Positions 1-9,700 of a stretch of DNA of 64,000 bases are shown here, one piece after another. The stretch lies in assembly GCF_009192995.1 (NCBI RefSeq), contig NZ_SDID01000009.1:44920-108919 (forward strand), given 5' to 3'. A program made the translations under genes and the position numbers. The stretch comes from Sulfurimonas indica. Its GTDB lineage: Bacteria > Campylobacterota > Campylobacteria > Campylobacterales > Sulfurimonadaceae. Each line of letters opens with the position of its first letter. Position 1 is the stretch's first letter. The notes under the pieces were generated by a model, which searched no databases, was not told the origin of the DNA, and saw only the letters and a list, made by a program, of their open reading frames with translations.

Positions 1-3000
1 GTTCTGCTTGCTGCCCTTGCACTTGTTGGAGCTTCCATCTGGAGTATGAAGCACACGCCTCTTGATGCCTTACCTGATCTCTCACCTCCACAGGTAATCG
101 TGCAAATTAACTGGGCGGGTCAATCTCCGGAGATTGTTGAAGATCAGGGGACCTATCCGCTTGTTGCACAGTTTTTGGCTATTGCCAACATCGATACTGT
201 TCGAGGATACTCTACCTATGAAAATGGGCTGATTTACATCATTTTTAAAGAGGGAACTGACCTCTACTGGGCAAGAAGTCGTGTACTTGAACAACTCGCT
301 TCCATCCAGTCACAACTACCCAAAAATATGGATGTAGCTCTTGGTCCTGATGCAAGTGGAGTTGGTTGGGTCTATGAGTATGCCCTCTCGTCAAAAACAA
401 AAAACCTAGCCGAGCTTCGAACACTTCAAGACTACTACTACAAATATGCACTAATGGGTGTAGATGGAGTCAGTGAAGTTGCTAGTATCGGTGGATTTAT
501 TCCTACCTTTCAAGTTACTCTCAATAACGACAATCTTGTCCGTTATAACCTCAGCATTCAAGATATCGCCAAAGTATTAAAACAAAACAATAACGATACC
601 GGTGGCCGTATAGTGATACAAAATGGTTATGAGTGGATGGTTCAAGCCAAAGGCTATATCAAAAACCTTGATGATATCCGCGCTCTCGTTGTTACAACAA
701 AAGGCGGTACTCCTGTAAAGCTTGGTGATATTGCTAGAGTTGAACTCACACCTGCACCGCGTCGTGGTCTAGCTGATTTAAACGGTGAAGGTGAAGTAGT
801 TGGCGGCATAGTTATGGCACGCTATGGCGAAGATGTTTACTCTATGATAAAACGCGTGCAAGAAAAAATGAAAGAACTTAAAGTTGAGGGTGTCGATGTC
901 ATCACTGTATATGACCGTTCAGGGCTTATTGACAAAGCTGTAGACACCTTAAAAGATACACTTATCGAAGAGAGTATCATTGTTGTTGTCATTATCGGTC
1001 TCTTTTTAATGCACTTTCGCTCCTCACTTATTGTCATCATTGTTCTACCACTTACAGTTGGTTTTACCTTTTTACTGATGAAACTCTTTGGTATTGGCTC
1101 AAACATCATGAGTCTTGGCGGTATTGCCATTGCCATCGGAGCGATGGTGGATGCAAGTATCGTTATGATAGAAAATGCCCACAAAATGCTGCACAAGTTT
1201 GAGCATAAAGAGGGTAGGATGCCTACGGATAAAGAACGCATTGCAATCATTTTAAAATCATCACAACTTGTAGGTCGTCCTATCTTTTTTGCACTCGCAC
1301 TTATCGTTGTCTCTTTTTTACCAATCTTTGCACTCTCAGGTCAAGAAGGACTGCTCTTTACACCGCTTGCATTTACAAAAACCTTTGCTATGGCTGCGGG
1401 CGCATTCCTCTCTATCACGCTAGTTCCCGTTCTTATGGTCTTTTTTGTCAAAGGGCGTATATTGCCAGAGTCTAAAAATCCACTCAACAGATTTTTTATC
1501 TGGCTCTATCACCCCATCATCATCTATGGACTCAAACTCAAATATTTAGTCATAGTTTTAGTACTGCTCTCACTTGGCTATATGTACCCGCTCTATAAAA
1601 GTCTCAAATGGGAATTTATGCCGATGCTCAATGAGCAGACTTTTATGTATATGCCTGTTACTCCGTATGGTATCAGTATTGACCAGAGTAAACAACTCTT
1701 ACAAAAAACAGACAAAATTTTAAAATCTTTTCCTGAAGTTGAAAATGTCTTTGGAAAAGCAGGACGTGCAGGGACTGCAACTGACCCGGCACCTCTTGGT
1801 ATGCTTGAGACTATCATCACGCTTAAACCGCAAAGTGAGTGGCCAGAGAAAAAATCTTATGATGAGCTGCGTGAGGAGATGGAAGAAGCCCTGCAGATTC
1901 CGGGACTTACAAACTCATGGACCTACCCTATTCGTGGGCGTATTGATATGCTTCTCAGTGGTATCAGAACACCTATAGGGATAAAACTCTACGGTATGGA
2001 TGCTGCGGGACTGCAAAAGTTTGGTAAAAAGATAGAAGAGAAACTGCGCCAGTATGATAAAACACTCTCTGTCTTTGCCGATCAGGCAAGTGCAGGGTAT
2101 TACATCGATATCATCCCAGATGAGGAGAAGCTCTCCCGCTATGAGCTTACAAAAGACACTCTTCTTGAGTACACAGCCCTTGCAATCGGTGGTATGAAAG
2201 TATCTACAATGTATAAAGGACTAGAGCGTTATCCTATCTCTCTGCGTCTTGAAGAGGATGAGCGAAGAAGTCTGGAATCTATTCGAAATATCCAGGTAAA
2301 AACAAAGCTTGGTTTTGTACCACTTGGCTCTTTGGCAGAAGTAGCATACCGACAGAGTGCATCTGTCATCAAAAGTGAAATGGCTCAACCTGTAACATTT
2401 ATCTACATTACTCCAAAAGAGGGAGTAAGCGCTACAGAGTATAAACTAGGTGCACAAAAGTTCATGAACGAGATAAAATTTGACCCAGGTTACTATATAG
2501 AGTGGGCAGGACAGTCTGAATATTTAGACTCTGCAATGCAGCGTATCATCTGGATAGTGCCTGCCGTTTTAGTCGTGATTTTCTTGCTTATCTATATGGC
2601 GCTTAAAAAGCTCGTACCAACCCTTATCGTCTTTTTTACGCTGCCGTTTGCTCTGCTGGGTGGGCTTATTTATATAGATATGCTTAACTTTGCGATGAGT
2701 ATTGCTGTTATTGTCGGTTTCTTGGCTCTACTTGGTGTAGCAGCTGAGACGGCAATAGTGATGATAATCTACCTCCAAGAGAGTGTGGATGAGTTAAAAG
2801 AAAAAAGAGGTTCTGCATTTAATCTTAAAGACTTAAATGCAGCCATCTATGAAGGTGCAGTTCAAAGAGTACGACCAAAACTGATGACAGTTTTTGCAAT
2901 CCTCGCAGGTCTTGCACCGATTATGTATACTCACGGAGTGGGAAGTGAAGTGATGCAGCGAATTGCTGCCCCTATGCTTGGAGGCGTTGTAAGTTCAGCT

Positions 3001-3081
3001 GTTCTCTCTTTGGTTATAATTCCGATACTCTATGAAATTTATATGAAAAAAGAGATTGAAAATGAAAAAACAGATATTTAA
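1..3081 (+). CDS. cusA: CusA/CzcA-type heavy-metal RND efflux transporter, 5' end cut by the window
   Basis: Inner-membrane proton-driven pump of a tripartite RND system that would export Cu(I)/Ag(I) (CusA-like) or other metals through a periplasmic adaptor and outer-membrane channel. The reading frame is open from base 1, and the first in-frame ATG (46) lies inside the first membrane helix, so the true start is upstream and only about 15-20 residues are missing. Visible are the N-terminal porter signature (PLDALPDLSPPQV), periplasmic domains, two groups of six membrane helices and the paired acidic residues of the RND proton relay region. The C-terminal coding sequence overlaps the next gene by about 20 bases, so the two are translated together. 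Its neighbours (chaperone, Cu ATPase) favour copper or silver as substrate; that is inference. Confidence 0.93.
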   Translation, partial: VLLAALALVGASIWSMKHTPLDALPDLSPPQVIVQINWAGQSPEIVEDQGTYPLVAQFLAIANIDTVRGYSTYENGLIYIIFKEGTDLYWARSRVLEQLASIQSQLPKNMDVALGPDASGVGWVYEYALSSKTKNLAELRTLQDYYYKYALMGVDGVSEVASIGGFIPTFQVTLNNDNLVRYNLSIQDIAKVLKQNNNDTGGRIVIQNGYEWMVQAKGYIKNLDDIRALVVTTKGGTPVKLGDIARVELTPAPRRGLADLNGEGEVVGGIVMARYGEDVYSMIKRVQEKMKELKVEGVDVITVYDRSGLIDKAVDTLKDTLIEESIIVVVIIGLFLMHFRSSLIVIIVLPLTVGFTFLLMKLFGIGSNIMSLGGIAIAIGAMVDASIVMIENAHKMLHKFEHKEGRMPTDKERIAIILKSSQLVGRPIFFALALIVVSFLPIFALSGQEGLLFTPLAFTKTFAMAAGAFLSITLVPVLMVFFVKGRILPESKNPLNRFFIWLYHPIIIYGLKLKYLVIVLVLLSLGYMYPLYKSLKWEFMPMLNEQTFMYMPVTPYGISIDQSKQLLQKTDKILKSFPEVENVFGKAGRAGTATDPAPLGMLETIITLKPQSEWPEKKSYDELREEMEEALQIPGLTNSWTYPIRGRIDMLLSGIRTPIGIKLYGMDAAGLQKFGKKIEEKLRQYDKTLSVFADQASAGYYIDIIPDEEKLSRYELTKDTLLEYTALAIGGMKVSTMYKGLERYPISLRLEEDERRSLESIRNIQVKTKLGFVPLGSLAEVAYRQSASVIKSEMAQPVTFIYITPKEGVSATEYKLGAQKFMNEIKFDPGYYIEWAGQSEYLDSAMQRIIWIVPAVLVVIFLLIYMALKKLVPTLIVFFTLPFALLGGLIYIDMLNFAMSIAVIVGFLALLGVAAETAIVMIIYLQESVDELKEKRGSAFNLKDLNAAIYEGAVQRVRPKLMTVFAILAGLAPIMYTHGVGSEVMQRIAAPMLGGVVSSAVLSLVIIPILYEIYMKKEIENEKTDI

Positions 3082-3355
3082 AGTTCAAAATGTAAAATGT
3101 GGAGGGTGTGCAAACACGCTTACGACAAAACTTAAAAGTGAATTTGGTGAGATAGAAGTCAATCTTGAAGTGATGCCGCGTGAGATAAGTTTAGAGATAG
3201 AAGATACTAAAGTTCCTGCGCTACGTGAAGCGCTTAAATCTCTTGGATATCCTATGGCAGATGAGACGCTTGGATTTGTAGAAAACACTACTGCACAGGC
3301 AAAAAGCTTTGTCTCCTGCGCAGTTGGAAAGTTTGAAGTAGCAAAAGGAAAATAA
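3062..3355 (+). CDS. Heavy-metal-associated (HMA) domain copper chaperone-like protein
   Basis: Small cytoplasmic protein of 97 residues with an N-terminal HMA fold: MKKQIFKVQNVKCGGCANTL contains the metal-binding CxxC (KCGGC). The rest follows the beta-alpha-beta-beta-alpha-beta pattern up to about residue 70, with a tail holding one more Cys. It would pass Cu(I) to the RND pump or to the P-type ATPase encoded downstream. I chose the ATG at 3062 rather than the TTG at 3056 because purine-rich AAAGAG lies at normal distance. The gene overlaps the end of the RND gene, which indicates one operon. The metal is inferred from context. Confidence 0.85.
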   Translation: MKKQIFKVQNVKCGGCANTLTTKLKSEFGEIEVNLEVMPREISLEIEDTKVPALREALKSLGYPMADETLGFVENTTAQAKSFVSCAVGKFEVAKGK

Positions 3356-3384
3356 ACTTACACAAACTCACCACACTCTCTCAC

Positions 3385-3390
3385 TATAAT
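3385..3390 (+). promoter_or_regulatory. -10 box ahead of the DUF302 gene
   Basis: A perfect TATAAT lies 24 bases before the ATG at 3414, with an AAAGGA ribosome binding site between. This suggests that the DUF302-SHOCT-Cu ATPase-KCG lipoprotein genes form a transcription unit separate from the RND pump. No clear -35 is visible, which is usual for Campylobacterota sigma-70 promoters. Confidence 0.5.
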
Positions 3391-3413
3391 TTTATAAATT
3401 AGTCAAAGGATAA

Positions 3414-3797
3414 ATGATGATTTATAAAACTACAACAAGTTATCCTCTCGAAACTGTCAAAGCACAGATTGCAGAAAAAGCAAAAACATTGGGCTTTGAC
3501 CTGCTTGGAAAGTATGAATTTAAAAAAATTCTCAAAAGCAAAGGTTTTGAAATAACACGAGATATTACAGTCTATGAATTATATAATCCTGTTGCAACAC
3601 ACTCAGCCCTAAATGCACTTTCTGAAATATCTGTCTATCTACCATGCAGACTCTCTGTTTATCATGAAAATGGAGTGACAGTACTGGCAACTATCGGTAT
3701 TAAAAATATTTTACAAGCAAGCAGTATTGATGGTGAACTTCAAAAGCATATGCAAGAGATTTTCAACAAAATACGTGCATTAATGAACTCATGGTAA
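3414..3797 (+). CDS. DUF302 domain protein
   Basis: A 127-residue protein of the DUF302 family, recognised from the central pattern ITVYELYNP-(x)-A followed by LPCRLSVYHENG and a closing TIG-(x)n-L motif. It has no signal peptide and no membrane segment. The molecular role of DUF302 proteins is not established; they often occur near thiol, sulfur or metal genes, as here between a copper chaperone and a copper ATPase. The start is set by AAAGGA six bases before tandem ATGs at 3414 and 3417. The next gene follows after 12 bases with its own strong ribosome binding site. Confidence 0.8.
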   Translation: MMIYKTTTSYPLETVKAQIAEKAKTLGFDLLGKYEFKKILKSKGFEITRDITVYELYNPVATHSALNALSEISVYLPCRLSVYHENGVTVLATIGIKNILQASSIDGELQKHMQEIFNKIRALMNSW

Positions 3798-3809
3798 AAG
3801 GAGGCTGTT

Positions 3810-4001
3810 ATGCATGGTTTCGAATTTGGTATGGGATTTGGTTGGATAATTCCCCTTATTTTGATTTTTTGGCTCTTTTATCTCATTGGCAATACACGAG
3901 AAAAGGAAGAATCTGCACAGGATATTCTTGATAAAAAATATGCCAATGGTGAGATTAATGAAGAAGAGTATAAAAGAAGAAAAGCAAACCTAAAACACTG
4001 A
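3810..4001 (+). CDS. Small membrane protein with SHOCT domain
   Basis: A 63-residue protein with one N-terminal membrane helix (about residues 9-27, [19 protein letters not shown]) followed by a SHOCT motif ([23 protein letters not shown], residues about 38-60). SHOCT segments are short helices found at the C-terminus of membrane-anchored proteins and are thought to aid oligomerisation. AGGAGG precedes the ATG by seven bases. It lies between the DUF302 gene and the Cu ATPase, so a helper role in the copper block is possible but unproven. Confidence 0.8.
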   Translation: MHGFEFGMGFGWIIPLILIFWLFYLIGNTREKEESAQDILDKKYANGEINEEEYKRRKANLKH

Positions 4002-4015
4002 CTTGGAGGTCTGTT

Positions 4016-6190
4016 ATGAAAAATGAAGATAAAGAAAATCTCTACTGTGTAGATGATTCCTGTAAGATTGACAACACCTCTTATACATGCCCGATGCATC
4101 CTGAAATTATTCGCAATGAACCTGGGAATTGCCCAATCTGTGGTATGACTCTTGAGCCCATTACTGTGGAGGTAGATGAAAAAAACGATGAGCTTGATGA
4201 TATGAGTAGACGTTTTTGGATCAGTACGCTTTTATCATTACCTCTTTTCTTACTTGCTATGATTCATGATATCACACCAGAGTATATTCCTGACTTTCTT
4301 ACTGGCAAAATGATTCAGTATATTGAGTTTTTTCTTGCAACACCCGTCGTTTTATGGGGAGGCTGGCCTTTTTATGTCAAAGGGTATATCTCTATCAAAA
4401 CATGGAACTTAAATATGTTCACATTAATCTCCATGGGGGTAGGAGCTGCTTATATCTATAGTCTTGTTGCACTATTTTTACCAACAATTTTCCCACCACT
4501 TATGCAAACAAAAGAGGGTTTGGTACATGTTTACTTTGAAGCAGCTGCAGTAATTACTACTCTTGTACTTTTAGGGCAGGTTTTAGAACTGCGAGCAAGA
4601 AGTAAAACAAATACAGCCATCAAAGAACTCCTCAACCTTGCTCCTAAGAAAGCTCATCGGATTATTAATGCAAAAGGCGACGAGGAGGATGTTAATCTTG
4701 AACTTGTTCATATCGAAGACAAACTTCGTGTGAAACCAGGAGAGAAGATTCCCGTTGACGGTATTGTCATAGAGGGACAGAGTAATGTTGATGAATCTAT
4801 GATAACAGGTGAGCCTGTGTTGGTACAAAAAGCCAGTGGAGATACACTTATAGGGGCTACTATCAATAAAAATGGCACACTCATTATGGAAGCAACAAAA
4901 GTAGGAAGTGATACTTTGCTTGCTCAAATCGTGCAAATGGTTGCCCAAGCACAACGTTCACGTGCACCAATTCAACAGCTTGCAGATACAGTCTCGGGAT
5001 ATTTTGTTCCTGCAGTTGTAATCTCTGCAGTTCTTGCTTTTATAGGATGGTTTATCTGGGGGCCATCACCACAACTCGCCTATGCTGTAGTTGCGGCTGT
5101 TTCCGTTTTAATTATTGCCTGTCCCTGTGCACTTGGACTTGCCACTCCAATCTCCATCATGGTTGGAACCGGTCGAGCGGCACTTTCAGGAATCCTCATC
5201 AAAGATGCAAAAACTTTGGAGAGAATGGAAAAAGTTGATACTTTGGTTGTCGATAAAACAGGAACGCTTACACTCGGGAAACCAAAAGTAACTGATTTTA
5301 TAGTGACTGATGATTTTGGAAAAGATATACTTTTGCAATATGCAGCCTCCATTGAACGTGCGAGTGAGCACCCTCTTGCACAGTCTGTTATTGACTTTGC
5401 GAAGGAATCCAATATCTCTCTTATAAGTGTCAATGATTTTGAGGCAATACCTGGAAAAGGAGTTATAGCAACAATAGAAGAACAAAAAATTTTACTTGGC
5501 AGCGAGAGCTTCTTAAAAGAGAACAATATTGATATAGCAGTGATTAAAGAAACAGCTGATGCTATGCGAAGAGATGCAAAAGGAATTATATTTATGGCAA
5601 TTAACGGTCAATATGCCGCTATTCTTGCCATTGAAGATCCGATAAAAGAGACTTCTGTTGAAGCCGTGAAAAGACTCACAGAAGAAGGTATCACTGTTGT
5701 GATACTTAGTGGGGATAATGAAACAACTGCCAATGCAGTAGCTAAAAAACTCTCAATTTCCAAAATATATGCCAATGTTCTACCGGACGAAAAAGCAGAA
5801 GTCGTTAAAGAGCTTCAGGCCAAAGGAGCCATTGTGGCAATGGCAGGTGATGGTATCAATGATGCTCCGGCTCTTGCACAAGCTGATGTAGGCATTGCTA
5901 TGGGTACTGGAACGGATGTTGCCATAGAGAGTGCCGGTGTGACCCTAATAAAAGGAGATCTGTTAGGCATTGTAAAAGTACTGAAGCTCTCTCGGGCTAC
6001 TATGAAAAACATACGACAAAATCTCTTTTTCGCATTTATCTATAACAGTTTAGGAGTACCGGTTGCCGCTGGTGTGCTTTATCCATTCTTTGGAATTGTG
6101 CTCTCTCCTATTATTGCGGCGGCAGCTATGAGTTTCAGTTCTGTTTCTGTTATAGCCAATGCCTTACGTCTTAAAAATACAAAACTCTAA
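4016..6190 (+). CDS. copA: Copper-translocating P1B-type ATPase
   Basis: ATP-driven Cu(I)/Ag(I) exporter of the inner membrane, 724 residues. The N-terminus carries a short heavy-metal-binding domain (YTCPMHPEI...[10 protein letters not shown], about residues 23-50) in place of an HMA CxxC domain. The membrane metal site is CPC (369-371). The phosphorylation motif DKTGTLT begins near 413, the SEHPLA motif of P1B ATPases lies near 455, and GDGINDAP near 611. The last helices carry the YN and MxxSS residues typical of the Cu(I) subclass P1B-1. It sits in a run of metal genes and is followed after ten bases by a Cys-rich lipoprotein. Substrate assignment is strong from the motifs. Confidence 0.95.
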   Translation: MKNEDKENLYCVDDSCKIDNTSYTCPMHPEIIRNEPGNCPICGMTLEPITVEVDEKNDELDDMSRRFWISTLLSLPLFLLAMIHDITPEYIPDFLTGKMIQYIEFFLATPVVLWGGWPFYVKGYISIKTWNLNMFTLISMGVGAAYIYSLVALFLPTIFPPLMQTKEGLVHVYFEAAAVITTLVLLGQVLELRARSKTNTAIKELLNLAPKKAHRIINAKGDEEDVNLELVHIEDKLRVKPGEKIPVDGIVIEGQSNVDESMITGEPVLVQKASGDTLIGATINKNGTLIMEATKVGSDTLLAQIVQMVAQAQRSRAPIQQLADTVSGYFVPAVVISAVLAFIGWFIWGPSPQLAYAVVAAVSVLIIACPCALGLATPISIMVGTGRAALSGILIKDAKTLERMEKVDTLVVDKTGTLTLGKPKVTDFIVTDDFGKDILLQYAASIERASEHPLAQSVIDFAKESNISLISVNDFEAIPGKGVIATIEEQKILLGSESFLKENNIDIAVIKETADAMRRDAKGIIFMAINGQYAAILAIEDPIKETSVEAVKRLTEEGITVVILSGDNETTANAVAKKLSISKIYANVLPDEKAEVVKELQAKGAIVAMAGDGINDAPALAQADVGIAMGTGTDVAIESAGVTLIKGDLLGIVKVLKLSRATMKNIRQNLFFAFIYNSLGVPVAAGVLYPFFGIVLSPIIAAAAMSFSSVSVIANALRLKNTKL

Positions 6191-6200
6191 AAGGAAAAAT

Positions 6201-6581
6201 ATGAAAATATTCTTACTGGCAATTTCTATTTTACTTCTGCTTTTAAGTGGATGCAGTGATGAAAAAGGTGCTAAGGAATCTACAGCACCCGGTATGAAAT
6301 GTGGTGCAGGAAAGTGTGGTGCAAATATGTTTGATGGGAATGCAGCACTTGCTAAAAAGAAAAAAAATATTCTTAAGCAAATGAGAGAAGATGATCCTCG
6401 AAAAGATTGTGTACTTCAAGCCAGAACGACAAAAGCAACCTATGGCTGCGTGAGAGACCCAAAAACAAAGAAAATGACACTGAAGTGTGGAGAAGGTAAA
6501 TGTGGAACCGCCATGAAAGCACCAAAACCTGCAATGAAATGTGGTGTCGGTAAATGTGGTAGTGGAGAGAGTGGTATGTAA
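6201..6581 (+). CDS. Cys-rich MKCGxGKCG repeat lipoprotein, candidate metal-binding or HvfA-like peptide
   Basis: A 126-residue predicted lipoprotein: hydrophobic signal followed by the lipobox LLSGC with Cys18. The mature part contains three nine-residue repeats, MKCGAGKCG (32-40), LKCGEGKCG (94-102) and MKCGVGKCG (112-120), separated by a basic segment (48-93) with two more Cys. The second repeat contains EGKCG, the motif of HvfA-type precursors whose Cys are converted to thiooxazoles by MNIO (DUF692) enzymes. No such enzyme is seen in the window. I chose the ATG at 6201 over an upstream one because AAGGAAAAAT precedes it and the signal peptide then begins at residue 1. It follows the Cu ATPase by ten bases. 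A paralogous repeat peptide lies at 12770-13018. Metal binding is inferred. Confidence 0.8.
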   Translation: MKIFLLAISILLLLLSGCSDEKGAKESTAPGMKCGAGKCGANMFDGNAALAKKKKNILKQMREDDPRKDCVLQARTTKATYGCVRDPKTKKMTLKCGEGKCGTAMKAPKPAMKCGVGKCGSGESGM

Positions 6582-6584
6582 GAC

Positions 6585-7982
6585 CTAGAGTATTATCTTC
6601 TCTCCATAGGCAACAATATGTGCATCAAGCTGCAACTTCTCTTTGAGCACTTTTTTAAATATTTTTTGGGTCTCTTTTTCACCATGGACTAAAAAGACTT
6701 TTTTAAGCTCTTTCATATTTGAAATCCATTTAATGATGCCATCTTGGTCTGCGTGGGCAGAAAAACCGTTAATGGTATGAATAGAAGCTTTGACAATAAT
6801 ATCTTCACCAAATACATTGATCCACTGCGCACCCTCTACTATCTCTCGTCCCAATGTTCCCTCAGCTTGAAAACCTACAAAAACAACAGCATTTTTCTTA
6901 TCCCAGATACGATGTTTAAAGTGGTGTGTAATCCGTCCACCGTTACACATTCCACTACCGGCAATGATGATAGCTTTACTTTTAATATCATTTATACCTT
7001 TGGAAGCTTCCGGAGTTTCGGTATAGACAAGTGAGTTAAAATTAAAAACCGTACCATCCTCTTTAACATTTTCCTGACACTGTTTGGTAAGTTCCTGAGC
7101 ATAGTTTCTGTAGACTGCTGTAGCTCGTGTTGCCATCGGAGAATCAAGAAAGACTTTACACTTTGGCAACTCACCACTCTTATACATCTCACGTAACAGA
7201 CAGAGCAGCTCTTGTGTCCTCTCCACTGCAAAAGAGGGAATCAAAACGTTTCCGTGAGAATCCAAGGTCTTTACTATTACATCTTTAAACTCCTCAATTG
7301 TCAAAGAGATAGGCTGATGTTCTCTGTCTCCATACGTTGTCTCTACATAAAGTGCTTCGGTTTTACTACACTTCTGTAAATCCGGAAGTACAAGTTGATT
7401 GTTGTTACCAATATCACCAGAAAAGACAATCGTATGCGAATCCTCATCCTCCATATAAGAGAGCTCTATAAAAGCAGAGCCCAAAATATGTCCGGCATTT
7501 CGGTAGATAAAGCTGACACCCTCACACAGTTCATAATAGACATCATATTCTGGATTAATCCACTCTATCATCTTAAAAGTTTTATCGACATCAAGTGGTT
7601 CATAAAGAGGTTTGGAGAGTTTTGTCTCTCTCCCTTTTCGTAGTGCTTTTCTATACTTTGTCTGAAAATCTTCACTCATGATTTTTGCACTGTCCAGCAA
7701 AATAATCTCTGCTAACTCCATCGTTGCTGCAGTAGCATAAATCTTGCCCCCAAAGCCCTCTTTGACAAGTCTTGGAATACGTCCGACATGATCAAGGTGT
7801 GCATGTGTTACAAGAAGGTAGTCAATCTCTTTGGCATCAAAACCAAAGGGTTTTTCATTCATCTCCTCCTCTTCGCCCTGAAACATGCCGCAATCTATCA
7901 AGATTTTCACATCACCGATTTGTAAAAGATGACATGAGCCTGTTACTTCCTGAGTCGCTCCATAAGAGTGTACGGTTGCCAT
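6585..7982 (-). CDS. MBL-fold beta-CASP ribonuclease-like protein
   Basis: A 465-residue metallo-beta-lactamase fold nuclease of the beta-CASP group, probably acting on RNA in the cytoplasm. The zinc motif HAHLDH is at 60-65; downstream come SGDIG (motif III), the beta-CASP insert with PSFAVERTQEL, MCNGGR, and the C-terminal FSAHADQ with its zinc-binding His. The family includes archaeal and bacterial CPSF-like exonucleases. AAGGAATAGTT precedes the ATG. It converges on the KCG lipoprotein gene with only three bases between the stop codons. Whether it acts as exo- or endonuclease cannot be told from sequence. Confidence 0.88.
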   Translation of the reverse strand: MATVHSYGATQEVTGSCHLLQIGDVKILIDCGMFQGEEEEMNEKPFGFDAKEIDYLLVTHAHLDHVGRIPRLVKEGFGGKIYATAATMELAEIILLDSAKIMSEDFQTKYRKALRKGRETKLSKPLYEPLDVDKTFKMIEWINPEYDVYYELCEGVSFIYRNAGHILGSAFIELSYMEDEDSHTIVFSGDIGNNNQLVLPDLQKCSKTEALYVETTYGDREHQPISLTIEEFKDVIVKTLDSHGNVLIPSFAVERTQELLCLLREMYKSGELPKCKVFLDSPMATRATAVYRNYAQELTKQCQENVKEDGTVFNFNSLVYTETPEASKGINDIKSKAIIIAGSGMCNGGRITHHFKHRIWDKKNAVVFVGFQAEGTLGREIVEGAQWINVFGEDIIVKASIHTINGFSAHADQDGIIKWISNMKELKKVFLVHGEKETQKIFKKVLKEKLQLDAHIVAYGEKIIL

Positions 7983-8038
7983 AACTATTCCTTAATTATT
8001 CTGCATAAAATAATTATACTCCCTCTTTCATTAATGGG

Positions 8039-9700
8039 CTATTGTTTTACATCAAGTACTTTTTTTATGGCATCTGCTACACGAAAAGAGTTCGCATAAA
8101 TCGTCCATGTATAAGGGACACTTCCCCCTGTTGGCATAAAAGAGGCATCTGTAACATAAAGGTTCTCTAAGTCATGTGCTTTGCAGTTTTTATCTAAAAC
8201 GGAACTTTTTGCATCATTACCGAAACGGCATCCCCCTGCAACCAAATTTGGAGGTGGAGAAGCCGAGATATCATAATCTATCTCTACAGCGCCCATCTCA
8301 CGCAGTACTTTTACGGCCTTTTGTGCCAAATATTCACCGACTTCTAAATCATGTGGATGTCCATAGAGATTAATCACACCAACGGGCACACCATACTTGT
8401 CTTTTGCCTTCTTATCAACACTTACAAAACACTTATCTGTCGGCAACCAGTCATTAAAGACCTCAAAGGTTAGTACCCGTGAAGTAGTAAGACGTTTTTG
8501 CACTTTTTTAGCCAGTGCCTCACCCCACATGAGATTGCCATGATTATCATAAACCTCACGCATGACACGAGAAATAATATTTTGATGCTCAAAGAGAAAA
8601 TCTATAGTTCCCCCTTTTTGCTTTCTCTTGCCATCTTTATAATCGTACCACTGTTGCAGACTTCGGTTAAAAAAAACACCCACTTCCATCAGCTCTTTTT
8701 GTTGTGCTTGCGTAAGCTTTTCAAATACAAAACGCCCACTGCCGCTTCCCCCGGCAGAGAAAATAAGGTTTTTCCCGACCTCTTTGCTTGAATTTGCCAA
8801 ACCATTTGGGAAAAACTTATTTGTAGAGTTCAGTAGCAGTCGTGAGCTCTCTATCGCCTGTGCTGCCAAAACAAAGATCTTTGCTCGTATGACATGGACA
8901 GCTCCCAACCTTGTTTTATAGTAAGCTTTCCTTACTCTTTTGTCATCACTCTCCAGTTTATAGACAAAAGCATCCGTAATGATTCTCGCTTTACACTTCT
9001 GTAGCAGTGCTGCCCTTGCACTCCCCTTTGCTCCACTTGCACAACCATAAGAGCCACAAAAGTTAGAGTAGTAACAGCCATTACGTGAGAGAGCATTTTG
9101 AGAAAGAATGGCTCGCGGTGTCGGTATCGATTCAAATCCAAGCTGCTCACATGCCGCATCAAACCATTTAACTGCACCATTGATAGTAAGTTCCAGATAT
9201 GGAAAATCTACACTAGAGCGCGGTTCCTGCTGAGAATGATTTACAACTCTTCCACTCACACCGATAATCTTTTCCACTTTTGTATAGTAAGGTTCCAAAT
9301 CTTCATATGATATCGGCCAATCCACTACATTGGCACCTTCTATCGCACCATAAGTAGAAAGAAGTTTAAAATCATTTGGCTTAAGACGATGAAAATAACC
9401 GCTCATCAGATTCGATGAACCTCCAACCATATTCCCATTCCAAAAACTCCAATGATACTCCCGTCCATCATAACGTTTGTATGTACCATCTTTTTGATAC
9501 TCATTGATGATATGAAACTCATCTTCAAGTTTTGGAGTAAAGATATCTCTGCGTGAGACAGCAAGCTCATCCTTGTTAAAATCAGCTTCGGTATAATTTT
9601 TTCCTTTTTCAAGTACTACAACCTCAAACCCAGCAAGACTTAGCTCATAGGCAATTGGTGCTGCTCCCGCACCACTGCCGATAATACACACATCAACCAA
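8039..9700 (-). CDS. GMC-family FAD-dependent oxidoreductase (dehydrogenase large subunit)
   Basis: A 553-residue flavoprotein of the glucose-methanol-choline family that oxidises an alcohol or sugar-type substrate not identifiable from sequence. The N-terminus VDVCIIGSGAGAAP is the FAD dinucleotide motif, and the C-terminal GMC_oxred_C region includes SASPPPNLVAGGCRFG and the VTDASFMPTGGSVP segment. The start is decided by AAGGAG seven bases before a TTG at 9700; an in-frame GTG at 9730 lacks such a site. The start overlaps the stop of the upstream small subunit by eight bases. It has no export signal of its own, so it probably rides out with the Tat-signal partner, as in gluconate 2-dehydrogenases. 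Confidence 0.88.
   Translation of the reverse strand: MVDVCIIGSGAGAAPIAYELSLAGFEVVVLEKGKNYTEADFNKDELAVSRRDIFTPKLEDEFHIINEYQKDGTYKRYDGREYHWSFWNGNMVGGSSNLMSGYFHRLKPNDFKLLSTYGAIEGANVVDWPISYEDLEPYYTKVEKIIGVSGRVVNHSQQEPRSSVDFPYLELTINGAVKWFDAACEQLGFESIPTPRAILSQNALSRNGCYYSNFCGSYGCASGAKGSARAALLQKCKARIITDAFVYKLESDDKRVRKAYYKTRLGAVHVIRAKIFVLAAQAIESSRLLLNSTNKFFPNGLANSSKEVGKNLIFSAGGSGSGRFVFEKLTQAQQKELMEVGVFFNRSLQQWYDYKDGKRKQKGGTIDFLFEHQNIISRVMREVYDNHGNLMWGEALAKKVQKRLTTSRVLTFEVFNDWLPTDKCFVSVDKKAKDKYGVPVGVINLYGHPHDLEVGEYLAQKAVKVLREMGAVEIDYDISASPPPNLVAGGCRFGNDAKSSVLDKNCKAHDLENLYVTDASFMPTGGSVPYTWTIYANSFRVADAIKKVLDVKQ

Noticed and set aside
1739..1978. Internal open frames inside the RND, copA, metH and other genes
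   Set aside because: They are out-of-frame or antisense shadows of long, clearly homologous genes without their own ribosome binding sites.
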